The translations under genes and the position numbers were made by a program. From PALSA-1353 sp036267155 (GTDB taxonomy: Bacteria > Planctomycetota > Phycisphaerae > Tepidisphaerales > Tepidisphaeraceae), in contig DATAWP010000047.1 of NCBI GenBank assembly GCA_036267155.1, positions 1-64,000 on the forward strand: 64,000 nt of DNA, in the 5' to 3' direction. This document shows, piece after piece, positions 51,319 to 59,367 of this stretch. Position 1 is the stretch's first letter, and the number at the start of each line of letters is the position of its first letter. A model generated the notes under the pieces. It did not search any database, was not told the DNA's origin, and saw nothing but the letters and a program-made list of their open reading frames with translations.

Positions 51319-52238
51319 TTCAGGGTCACCCGCGGGTCAACGAGCGTATATAAAATATCCGTGAAGATCAGCATCACGAGATAGATCAACGAAGTGATGT
51401 AGACGATGAACATCACGACCGGCTGGTCCTGGGCGTGAATCGACTCGACGAGCAGGGCGCCGAAGCCGGGAATCTGAAAAAGCTGTTCCAAAACCAGCGA
51501 TCCGGTGAATAACAGAGGAAGCACGACGATGGTGTTGGTCAGCACGGGGATCAGCACGTTGCCGAAGACGTGGGTGAAAAGAACTTCGCGCGCGGGGACG
51601 CCCTTGGCGCGGGCGGTGCGAACGTAGTCGGCATTAATCTCTTCGAGAACGATGGTGCGGTAGAACCGCACGCCGCCGCCCACTCCGCCGATGACGCTGA
51701 CGATGATCGGCAGCGCGGCAAAGTGAAGGGCGTAGAAAAAGCCCGGGCTCCATCCGGCGACGGGGAACCACCGGAGCCAGCCGCCGAAAATCCATTGCGC
51801 CCCGAGGTAGAGACTGATAATGGGGACGCTCATGCCCAGGACGGCGATGAGGGTGACGCCGTAATCGAGAATAGTCCCCCGCCGCGATGCGACGAACAGG
51901 GCGAGAACCAACTGCAGGCCCAACTCGATGAAGAACGCCGGAATCTGAATGGCCAGGGAGATCGGCGCTTTGCGCGCCAGGAGGCTCCAGACGGATTCCT
52001 GGTATCGGAACGAAGGGGCGAAATGGAAGGTGAGGATGTTGACGAACTGCCGCCATTTAGGAACGTCCGTGCCGAGCTGATGGCGGATGGCCTGGAGCTG
52101 CTCGACGCTTTTGAACTTGCCGGCGTACACGATGGCCGGATCGGGCGCGACGACATCGAAAAGGAGGAAGGTCAGGATGACGATCCCGATCAAGATGGGA
52201 ATCGACAGCAGCAGTCTGCGAACGATATATGCCCACAT
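51315..52238 (-). CDS. oppB: Oligopeptide ABC transporter permease (OppB type), set 2
   Basis: A 307-residue permease with six helices. ATG at 52238 gives the canonical start WAYIVRRLLLSIPILIGIVI; the 53-codon open extension upstream is antisense-like filler over the binding-protein gene. The docking loop is YVRTARAKGVPAREVLFTHV, and VLEQLFQIPGFGALLVESIH is the conserved OppB/DppB block. It starts eight bases after the binding-protein gene ends. Confidence 0.92.
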   Translation of the reverse strand: MWAYIVRRLLLSIPILIGIVILTFLLFDVVAPDPAIVYAGKFKSVEQLQAIRHQLGTDVPKWRQFVNILTFHFAPSFRYQESVWSLLARKAPISLAIQIPAFFIELGLQLVLALFVASRRGTILDYGVTLIAVLGMSVPIISLYLGAQWIFGGWLRWFPVAGWSPGFFYALHFAALPIIVSVIGGVGGGVRFYRTIVLEEINADYVRTARAKGVPAREVLFTHVFGNVLIPVLTNTIVVLPLLFTGSLVLEQLFQIPGFGALLVESIHAQDQPVVMFIVYITSLIYLVMLIFTDILYTLVDPRVTLK

Positions 52239-52246
52239 CGGCGGTC

Positions 52247-54031
52247 TTACCGTCCTTCCAACCTTTTGCGGCGGAGCGCGACATCGAGCGAAAGATACTG
52301 GCGAAGAGCGTAGCCGTAATCCATGCTCCGCAATCCGCTGAGCCAATCGTAGTGCAAAGCGTAGGACGTTGGATAGAAAACGAGCAACCAGGGGCAATCG
52401 TTCATGACGATTTTTCCCATTTGCAGGTAGAGCCGGCGTCGCTGCGGGCCGCCCTGCAGGACGGCCGCGCGATCGTAAAGCTTGTCGAAGGCGGGGTTCA
52501 CATATGCCGCTGAATTGACGCCCATGGCAGGCGCGTTCTTGCCGTAGAACAACTGGAAGAAATCCTGCTCATCGGGATAATCCGCCACCCACCCGGCGTC
52601 GAACAACTGGGTTTGACGGTTGTCCACCATTTCGTTCCATCGCGCAAAATCGCGGTACTCCGGCTGCACATTCAGACCGATCTGGTTCATTTGCAGCGCA
52701 AGATTCTCCGCCACTTGCCGCTCCAACGTATCGGAGTCGCGCATGAGAATATGCAGCGGAGGGATCGGTCCACCGTTGATTTTCTCGGCCTGCTTCATTT
52801 TTTCCCTGGCCGCCACCAGGTTGAATTGCGTGTATGGATTCACCTGTTTGGGATCGTAAGTGGGAAATCCCGGCGGAATCGGCCCGATCGCCGGGAGGCC
52901 GCGCCCGTTCCAGAAATTCTTGATGTACGACTCCCGGTCGAACGCCATGGACATCGCCTGCCGCAGCGGAAGGTTTTTGCCGAGGATCGGATCCTGCATG
53001 TTGAATCCGATGTACTCGGTTATGGGCAACGGACTTTTGATCAGAATCACGCCTTTTTTCACGAGGTCTTCACTCAATTGACCGGATTGCAGTTGAATGG
53101 CCTCGTTGAACGATTCCTTGGGAATAACCGCCGCGTCAAAAAGGCCCTGGGTGAATAAAATCCACGGCGGCAGAGTTTCGGTGAAATAGTCGTATTCCAT
53201 CCGCTTAATGTGCGGGAGTCTTTGCGACTCCGGGACGTCAGCATCGCCGTCCACGTCCGGCCGGCCGCGATAAATGGGATTGGCTTCCATGACAATCCGC
53301 TGGTCGGGCAGGTTTTCCTTCAGGTAATACGCGCCGGTCGCGACGGGGTGAAGCCGGAAATCCTGTTTCCAATAGTTCACAGCATCGCGCGAAACGATGG
53401 AGGTCCAACTCGCGGCCAGATTATAAATCATCTGCGGGTTCGGCTGCGGCATCACGAGGCGGATGGTGTGATCGTCCAGAATCTGAAATCCCTTCACGGG
53501 GCGGTCCCAATCGAGCTTGGAATCGGGCAGGGTCTTGGTGTAATTCCACCAATCCTCGATGCCGACGATGCGATCTTCAAAAACGGTCGAATAATTGACG
53601 CCCGAAAGATTGGCGTCGCACACGCGCTTGAAGGAATAGATAACATCCTTGGCCGTGATCGCCGGGCCGACGCCGCTGGGGAATACTTTGTGCTCCGGAT
53701 CGTAAAACCGAATCCCCTTGCGAAGGCGGATGGTCATGACCCTGCCGCCGTCGGAATAGACCGGCATGTCGGCGGCAAGTTCGGGGAACAATTCATACGG
53801 AGTCACGCCGTACTTGTAGTTGTACAGGCATTCGTACAACTCCCCCAAGATGAGGGCGGCGGGCTGGTCGGCGGCCTCGGCAGGATCGAGCGTGCGGATC
53901 GTGCCGGGATGTTCGGTGTAAAGCGTGTACGGATCGCGGGCGGGCGTGAAGGAGAGGGAAAAGGCCACGCCAACGATAAACAGCCCCACCACCGCGAGGT
54001 AAAAGAAGAAAATCCATTTCGTCTTTCGCAT
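52247..54031 (-). CDS. oppA: Peptide ABC transporter substrate-binding protein, set 2
   Basis: A 594-residue family-5 solute-binding protein. The N-terminal hydrophobic segment IFFFYLAVVGLFIVGVAFSL has no lipobox, so it is probably membrane-anchored. Family landmarks: PGTIRTLDPAEAADQPAALI, RLRKGIRFYDPEHKVFP then GPAITAKDVIYSFKRV, LRQAMSMAFDRESYIKNFWN, and FDAGWVADYPDEQDFFQLFY. It captures peptides or other oligomers for the permeases downstream. It is similar in layout but clearly diverged from the other binding protein in this array. Confidence 0.9.
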   Translation of the reverse strand: MRKTKWIFFFYLAVVGLFIVGVAFSLSFTPARDPYTLYTEHPGTIRTLDPAEAADQPAALILGELYECLYNYKYGVTPYELFPELAADMPVYSDGGRVMTIRLRKGIRFYDPEHKVFPSGVGPAITAKDVIYSFKRVCDANLSGVNYSTVFEDRIVGIEDWWNYTKTLPDSKLDWDRPVKGFQILDDHTIRLVMPQPNPQMIYNLAASWTSIVSRDAVNYWKQDFRLHPVATGAYYLKENLPDQRIVMEANPIYRGRPDVDGDADVPESQRLPHIKRMEYDYFTETLPPWILFTQGLFDAAVIPKESFNEAIQLQSGQLSEDLVKKGVILIKSPLPITEYIGFNMQDPILGKNLPLRQAMSMAFDRESYIKNFWNGRGLPAIGPIPPGFPTYDPKQVNPYTQFNLVAAREKMKQAEKINGGPIPPLHILMRDSDTLERQVAENLALQMNQIGLNVQPEYRDFARWNEMVDNRQTQLFDAGWVADYPDEQDFFQLFYGKNAPAMGVNSAAYVNPAFDKLYDRAAVLQGGPQRRRLYLQMGKIVMNDCPWLLVFYPTSYALHYDWLSGLRSMDYGYALRQYLSLDVALRRKRLEGR

Positions 54032-54067
54032 CAGTCGAGCTGGTGGATGTCGGAAAAGGGCATCGCC

Positions 54068-55087
54068 CTAAATTTTCGCCGCCTCGCGCTTTGGATCGAA
54101 GGCGTCGCGCAGTCCGTCGCCGACGAAATTCAGCGCCAAAAGCGTCACGCCGAGCAGAGTACACGGAAACAGCAGCAGCCACCAGCAGGAGGCGACGGGG
54201 GCCAGCGCCAGTCCCAGTCCGTCGCTGGCGAGCGATCCCCAAGTGGGCAGCGGCTTTTGAATTCCGATGCCGAGGAAGCTCAAAAGCGATTCCTGCAAAA
54301 TCGCCTGGGGAACGGTGAGCGTGGCGTAGACGGTGATGGGGCCGATGAGATTGGGCAGGAGATGGCGCATGAAGATTCGAAGCTGCGGGGCCCCCGCCGC
54401 TCGGGCGGCTTCGATGAACGGCAATGTCCGCAGGGACAGCACTTGGCCGCGGATGACCCGGGCCATCGTCAGCCACGAGACCAATCCAATCGACAGAAAC
54501 AGCACGACAAGATTAGCGGCCATGCTGGAGCGCAGGATTTTTCCCAGCGGCGTTTCCAACGCGATCTTGAATAGGATCACCAGCAGAATGTACGGCAGGG
54601 CGTAGAGGATATCGACGATCCGCATGAGCAGGGAATCGATCCAACCGCCGCGGTATCCCGCGACGATGCCGACGGTGACGCCGAGGACGACGCTGATGGC
54701 CGCCGCCGCGATGCCGATGGTCAGGCTGATCACTCCGCCGCAGAGGCATTGGCCGAGGAGACTTTGGCCGAGTTTGCTGGTGCCAAACCAGAGCCAGAGC
54801 GCGTGGCCCTGCGGAGGGAGAAGCGCGAAATCGGTGTGCTGGCGGTCGTAGTAGAAATTGGAGGAGCTGCGCAGGGTCCAGGGAAGGGTGATGATGCAGA
54901 GGCCGAGGAGAACAGCGAGGATGGCGCCGCCGACGGAAATTCGAAATCCGAAATTCGAATGACGAATCAAATTCGGAATTCGAATGGTGGAATAGTCCTC
55001 ACTTCGAATTTGGTCATTCGATATTGATTCGCCGTTCGGCCCAGAGGCTCTCGACGGGTCATTCGGATTTCGGATTTCGGATTTCAT
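54068..55087 (-). CDS. oppC: Oligopeptide ABC transporter permease (OppC type), set 1, with repeat-derived N-terminus
   Basis: A 339-residue permease. The ATG at 55087 overlaps the oppB stop (ATGA), which fixes the start. Residues 1-52 (MKSEIRNPNDPSRASG through IRIPNLIRHSNFGFRISVGG) are encoded by the ATTCGAAATCC-type intergenic repeat, which has been captured as a cytoplasmic extension. Residues ~53-339 are a normal OppC: AILAVLLGLCIITLPWTL, docking loop FIEAARAAGAPQLRIFMRHL then LPN, and QESLLSFLGIGIQKPLPTWG. The permease itself appears intact. Confidence 0.9.
   Translation of the reverse strand: MKSEIRNPNDPSRASGPNGESISNDQIRSEDYSTIRIPNLIRHSNFGFRISVGGAILAVLLGLCIITLPWTLRSSSNFYYDRQHTDFALLPPQGHALWLWFGTSKLGQSLLGQCLCGGVISLTIGIAAAAISVVLGVTVGIVAGYRGGWIDSLLMRIVDILYALPYILLVILFKIALETPLGKILRSSMAANLVVLFLSIGLVSWLTMARVIRGQVLSLRTLPFIEAARAAGAPQLRIFMRHLLPNLIGPITVYATLTVPQAILQESLLSFLGIGIQKPLPTWGSLASDGLGLALAPVASCWWLLLFPCTLLGVTLLALNFVGDGLRDAFDPKREAAKI
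54937..55083. repeat. 'AAATCCGAAATCCGAATGAC' repeat inside the oppC 5' coding region
   Basis: From 55083 downward, the minus strand reads AAATCCGAAATCCGAATGAC, then a unique-looking middle, then ATTCGAATTTCGGATTTCG ending at about 54937. It begins at the very base after the oppB stop. The same words form the element at 56027-56178. It is read through as codons 1-52 of oppC. Confidence 0.82.
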
Positions 55088-56016
55088 TCTTTCTTCTCGG
55101 CGATCTCGATGCGCGGATCGATCGCCGCATATCCGATGTCCACGAGCAAGTTCAGCGTCAGGAGAAACGCCGCGTAGACCAGAACGGTTCCGAGGATCAG
55201 AGTCTGGTCGCGATTCTTCACACCGTTGACGAAGTGCTGGCCGAGGCCGGGAATGTTGAAGACGATCTCGACGACGAATGAGCCGGTCATGGCGTTGGCG
55301 GTGGCTGGGCCCAGGAATGTGAAGACCGGTAGAAACGCGGTACGGAAGGCGTGCTTCCAGACGACGGTGCGTCGCGGCAGCCCCTTGGCGCGGGCGGTGC
55401 GGACGAAATCGAGGCCGAGGGTGTCGAGCATGGAAACGCGCGTGAGACGAGCGATGTAGGCCATGGGCATCAGGGCCAGGGCGACGGCAGGGAGAATCAT
55501 TTGCCGGAATTGGCCCCAGCCGCCGCTGGGAAACCAGTGCAGCCAATCGGAAAAGACGACGATCAAAAGTCCCGCGACGACGAAGGACGGGAGGCTAATG
55601 CCGACGAGAGCGACGGCGAGGCTGAGGAAATCGAGGACTCCCCCGCGGCGGAGGGCGGCGGTGACGCCGGCGGCGCAACCGCAGATCAGCGCGATGAAAA
55701 TCGCCAGCAAGCCCAAAGAGATCGACACCGGCAGCGACTCGCGCATCACGTCGTTGACAGACCAGCCCTCGTACGAAAGGCTCGGCCCGAAATCGCCGTG
55801 ACGCAGGATTTGCCAGGGATAATATCCGAGGAATTGCTCCCAGCTCTGGGCGTGGAAGCGGGCTTTGAGGTCATTTTTCGCCGCCTCGCTCAGGGCGCGG
55901 TCGTTGTTCCCGTACGGGGAACCGGGGGCGAGCCAGACCAAGGCGAACGTGATGAGATACACAACCGCCAGGACCAGCGGCAACTGCACGATTCGCCATA
56001 GGATGAAACGGGCCAT
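55084..56016 (-). CDS. oppB: Oligopeptide ABC transporter permease (OppB type), set 1
   Basis: A 310-residue permease. Start RFILWRIVQLPLVLAVVYLI, docking loop FVRTARAKGLPRRTVVWKHA, and VVEIVFNIPGLGQHFVNGVK, the conserved OppB/DppB segment. About six helices, with a periplasmic loop at ~35-95. An inverted repeat of 150 bases separates it from its binding-protein gene, which is unusual in an otherwise overlapping operon. The stop overlaps the next start by four bases. Confidence 0.92.
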   Translation of the reverse strand: MARFILWRIVQLPLVLAVVYLITFALVWLAPGSPYGNNDRALSEAAKNDLKARFHAQSWEQFLGYYPWQILRHGDFGPSLSYEGWSVNDVMRESLPVSISLGLLAIFIALICGCAAGVTAALRRGGVLDFLSLAVALVGISLPSFVVAGLLIVVFSDWLHWFPSGGWGQFRQMILPAVALALMPMAYIARLTRVSMLDTLGLDFVRTARAKGLPRRTVVWKHAFRTAFLPVFTFLGPATANAMTGSFVVEIVFNIPGLGQHFVNGVKNRDQTLILGTVLVYAAFLLTLNLLVDIGYAAIDPRIEIAEKKE

Positions 56017-56026
56017 GGGAAGATGT

Positions 56027-56178
56027 CAAATTCGAAATTCGAAATTCGAATAACGAATCAAATCCGAATGACGAAATTCGAAACGAAGACCGTTTTGTCT
56101 TCGGCACGCCGGGATTTTGCAAGCTCAACATTCGAATTTTGAATTTGATTCGTCATTCGGATTTCGGATTTCGGATTT
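56027..56178. repeat. Inverted repeat 'AAATCCGAAATCCGAATGAC' type after the binding-protein gene
   Basis: Left arm 56027-56084 (AAATTCGAAATTCGAAATTC then GAATAACGAATCAAATCCG) and right arm 56129-56178 (minus strand AAATCCGAAATCCGAAATCC then GAATGACGAATCAAATTC) are reverse complements with scattered differences. The loop contains GAAGACCGTTTTGTCTTC, itself a hairpin. The right arm begins immediately after the TGA of the binding-protein gene. Confidence 0.85.
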
Positions 56179-57852
56179 TCATTTCTTATACACCGATTGA
56201 AACATAATCATCGCATTCGGCGCCAGCGGAAGTCCCTTGACCTGGTCGCGGAACATATACGCGTTGACGTACGTGAACAGCGGAATAATCGGAGCTTCAT
56301 TGAGCAGAATGTTCTCCGCCCGGCTGAGCAATTCAAGGCGGCGATGTTCGTTGGTCTCCTTCTGCGCTTCGGCGCAGAGGCGGTCGTACTGAGGATTGAT
56401 CCATTTGGAGTCGTTGTCGTCGCTGTCGGATTTGTATTTGTCGGTGAATGTCGTCGGATCATCATAATCGCCATACCAGCTCGCCCGCGCGACGGCATAT
56501 TGCTGGGTGTGGAGCTTCTCGGCAAAGACTTTCACTTCGACGCCCTGCAGGTCCATCTCGATGCCGAGATGGTTCATCCATTGCCGACGGATGATCTGCG
56601 CGACATCCGCGTGAAGGCTTTCGGTGTTGTACAGAATCGACAAATGCGGAAAGCCCTGGCCCTGCGGATATCCAGCCTCCGCGAGCAGCTTTCGCGCGGC
56701 GGGCACATCATACGGCAGACCCGGGGGCGAGGAATATCCGTCAAATACGTGCGGCGGAATGTAGTCGAACGACACCGGCTGACCGAGCCGGCCGACGTTG
56801 CGCACGATCGGCTCGCGGTCGATCGACATTGCCAGGGCCTTGCGCACCCGCACATCCGCCAGGGGATTGGCGCGTCCATCGGGCAAGGTCGGCAAACAAT
56901 TCAGGGAATAAAAATAAGTCCCGAACGCGGGAAAAACGTGCAGGTCGGGCCGGCCACCGTGGGCCAAAATCTGGGCGGCCAAATCAGAGTCCACCTCGGC
57001 CAACCAATCGACATCGCCGCGCTCGTAGGTGCGAAACGCGGCCGTGCCGTCTTCGGCGTAAACCTGATCGATCACTTTGCTCTTCACGTTGGCGCGGTTC
57101 CAGTAGAAGTCGGAGGCGACGAGGCGCAGCCGCCGCTTGAAGGTCCATTCCTCCAGGCGATACGGCCCGTTGGTCACCAAATGCGGCGGACGCGTGAAAT
57201 CCAGATTGTAATGAAGGCCGTCGGGTTCCAAAAATGGACGCATGGAAGGTTCGTGCATTGGGAAAAACGGCGGGAAAGCCATCAGGGCGCCGAAGAACGG
57301 CAATGGATCGGCCAGGGTCACCACCAAGGTGTGATCGTCCAGGGCTTTTTCGCCCACGGCGCTGAAATCCGGCGCGGGCCGAGTAGTGTCGCCCCGCTTT
57401 TTGGCTTGAATGTAATCGGCGAAATCGGAGGAATATTTTCTGGCTCCGCGAATGTAGAAATGCAGATACGTGTATTCGCCCGGTGTTTCTAGGAATCGCC
57501 GCCATGAGAAAAGAAAATCGCCGGCCGTGACGGGATCGCCGTTGGACCAGCGGGCGTCGGGGCGAATGTGAATGGTCCAGATGGTATGGGTGGGATCGAC
57601 CTGGGCGCTATCGGCGCAGCCGAGGATCGGTTTGAGCGTGACGGGGTCGAGGGTGTACAGGCCTTCCCACAGGGCATAGGCGATGCGGATATCCTGCATC
57701 CAACTCATGCCATTGGGATCAAGGCATTTGTTGTCGCCGCGATTGACGAAGGCGAAATCGGCGGGCCGACGGTCGCCGACATCTCTGGACCAAAAGACCG
57801 CGGCTGCCACAAGCCCGGCCAGAATCACCGGGATCGAGAGGAGGCGGATCAT
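56179..57852 (-). CDS. oppA: Peptide ABC transporter substrate-binding protein, set 1
   Basis: A 557-residue family-5 solute-binding protein with an N-terminal hydrophobic signal/anchor (LSIPVILAGLVAAAVFWS). Landmarks: DNKCLDPNGMSWMQDIRIAY then ALWEGLYTLDP, IHIRPDARWSNGDPVTAGDF, VRKALAMSIDREPIVRNVGR, and ARASWYGDYDDPTTFTDKYK. The last is typical of oligopeptide-binding proteins. Its start overlaps the upstream hypothetical gene by four bases. A repeat follows its stop codon directly. Confidence 0.9.
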   Translation of the reverse strand: MIRLLSIPVILAGLVAAAVFWSRDVGDRRPADFAFVNRGDNKCLDPNGMSWMQDIRIAYALWEGLYTLDPVTLKPILGCADSAQVDPTHTIWTIHIRPDARWSNGDPVTAGDFLFSWRRFLETPGEYTYLHFYIRGARKYSSDFADYIQAKKRGDTTRPAPDFSAVGEKALDDHTLVVTLADPLPFFGALMAFPPFFPMHEPSMRPFLEPDGLHYNLDFTRPPHLVTNGPYRLEEWTFKRRLRLVASDFYWNRANVKSKVIDQVYAEDGTAAFRTYERGDVDWLAEVDSDLAAQILAHGGRPDLHVFPAFGTYFYSLNCLPTLPDGRANPLADVRVRKALAMSIDREPIVRNVGRLGQPVSFDYIPPHVFDGYSSPPGLPYDVPAARKLLAEAGYPQGQGFPHLSILYNTESLHADVAQIIRRQWMNHLGIEMDLQGVEVKVFAEKLHTQQYAVARASWYGDYDDPTTFTDKYKSDSDDNDSKWINPQYDRLCAEAQKETNEHRRLELLSRAENILLNEAPIIPLFTYVNAYMFRDQVKGLPLAPNAMIMFQSVYKK

Positions 57853-59045
57853 CGTTGCGCTTCAGAAGCGGCAGTTGTGGGACCGGAAGTGTCAGACGCA
57901 CTCTTGGAATTGTCGAGCGATGGAGGCGGCGCCAAGGTCGGAAAATCCGCCTGCATGGCGGGGTAGACCGCTTTGCACACGTCCAGGATAGTGTTGGCCG
58001 GGCTGGCCACGGAAAGGCTCACGCCGGCACCAATGGTTTGAAGATTCGCATCCTGCATCCACTTCCCCATCGACGCGATCCACTGGCCTTCCTCGTTGAG
58101 TGCGTTGATGAGTTCATCGTTCTGGTTGTTGGGCCGGCCCGCGGCCCGCTGCGCCGCCAACCATATCAAATCCGACGCTTGCTGCGCCGCCGCCAACTGC
58201 TGGGCGGGAGCCAAGGTGCTCCAGACAGAATTAAACCCCAGAAGAAGATACGACGCGTACGTATCGGACAGTGGAGATTCGGGAACGCCGGTGTTCTTGT
58301 AAATTTCGATGCGGGACTTCTGTAATCGCAAGTTGGCGTCCACCAGCGCCACCAGGGCGTTGGCGGGCGGAAACAGACCGTGGGGCCAATCATTCATCTC
58401 GGGATTGATTGCCCGATACGCTTCGTCGGCGATCATTCCGCTGACCTTATCGTCCGGATGCGCGATGACGGCATCGACGATGGCGGCTAGAACTTTGTCC
58501 CGCATCCCGCCGTTGAAGGCTGGGTCCTGCACGGCGACGGGCAAAATCGCCCCCGCCGCCTTTTCGCCCCACAGCACCACCGCGCCGGATTTGTCCTGCA
58601 ACAACTGAACGACCGTCGGGGCAAGGTTTTCCGTCTTACCCTGAAGCTGGTTGATGATGATCCCGATATTCAATCGGGTATTGACGGCCGTGTCCGGCTG
58701 CGAGAGGAGGTTCGAAAATTCGCGATTCAGAGCACTGGAATATGTCCCCTCGTAGGATGGCGTCGTTGAACCGGCATTGCCTTGCAACAGCATTTCATTG
58801 ATCAACCATTGCCGAACCGCGGGAACAATTACCGGATCCGCCGGATTCGCGGCGAGCTTGGCGACTTCGTAGTGAACCTTTTGATTGATTTCCGCGACCT
58901 CGTCGGCATGGGCGGGGACATTGAGTTCCCCCTTGGTCTGATCGGAAATCCCCGGATCGGGCGTTACGGGGGCCACGTCAGCCATCCCTCGGCAACAAAT
59001 AAGGCCGATCACGGCGAACAAATAAAAGCCAAAACATCTATTCAT
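57849..59045 (-). CDS. Exported protein of unknown function, first gene of the peptide ABC array
   Basis: A 398-residue protein with signal peptide CFGFYLFAVIGLICCRGMAD. The body is helical and Ala/Leu-rich: VPAVRQWLINEMLLQGNAGS, LNIGIIINQLQGKTENLAPT, AIVDAVIAHPDDKVSGMIAD, resembling a HEAT-like alpha-solenoid. No family is recognised. ATG at 59045 is preferred over an ATG 12 codons upstream because it begins the signal peptide. Coupling (ATGA) to the binding-protein gene suggests it works with this transporter, perhaps as a periplasmic factor. Confidence 0.75.
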   Translation of the reverse strand: MNRCFGFYLFAVIGLICCRGMADVAPVTPDPGISDQTKGELNVPAHADEVAEINQKVHYEVAKLAANPADPVIVPAVRQWLINEMLLQGNAGSTTPSYEGTYSSALNREFSNLLSQPDTAVNTRLNIGIIINQLQGKTENLAPTVVQLLQDKSGAVVLWGEKAAGAILPVAVQDPAFNGGMRDKVLAAIVDAVIAHPDDKVSGMIADEAYRAINPEMNDWPHGLFPPANALVALVDANLRLQKSRIEIYKNTGVPESPLSDTYASYLLLGFNSVWSTLAPAQQLAAAQQASDLIWLAAQRAAGRPNNQNDELINALNEEGQWIASMGKWMQDANLQTIGAGVSLSVASPANTILDVCKAVYPAMQADFPTLAPPPSLDNSKSASDTSGPTTAASEAQR

Positions 59046-59367
59046 GCTGAGGATTCTCCGGCGAGAATTCTGGCCAGGCATTGAACCGTAACCGCCGGTA
59101 ATTTAAGTGTCAAGGAAACGCGACGAGGTATGCAAGCTGACCCCAATCTTGGAGGAACTTTCAACCAATTCTACGCCCTCTATTCTATACCGGCGGAGGC
59201 GATTGGATCAATTCGTTTTGCAAGACACGCAACGCCATGTCGTGAAACCTGAAATGCAACCGCCGAGCGGCTGTGGTAGATTTCAAGCTCTTTGAAGCCC
59301 GCATTTGGGACTCCAGGCGATCACAACCTTGGGGGAAGTTTGCCTGCCTTTTTTTGGACTTGATACG

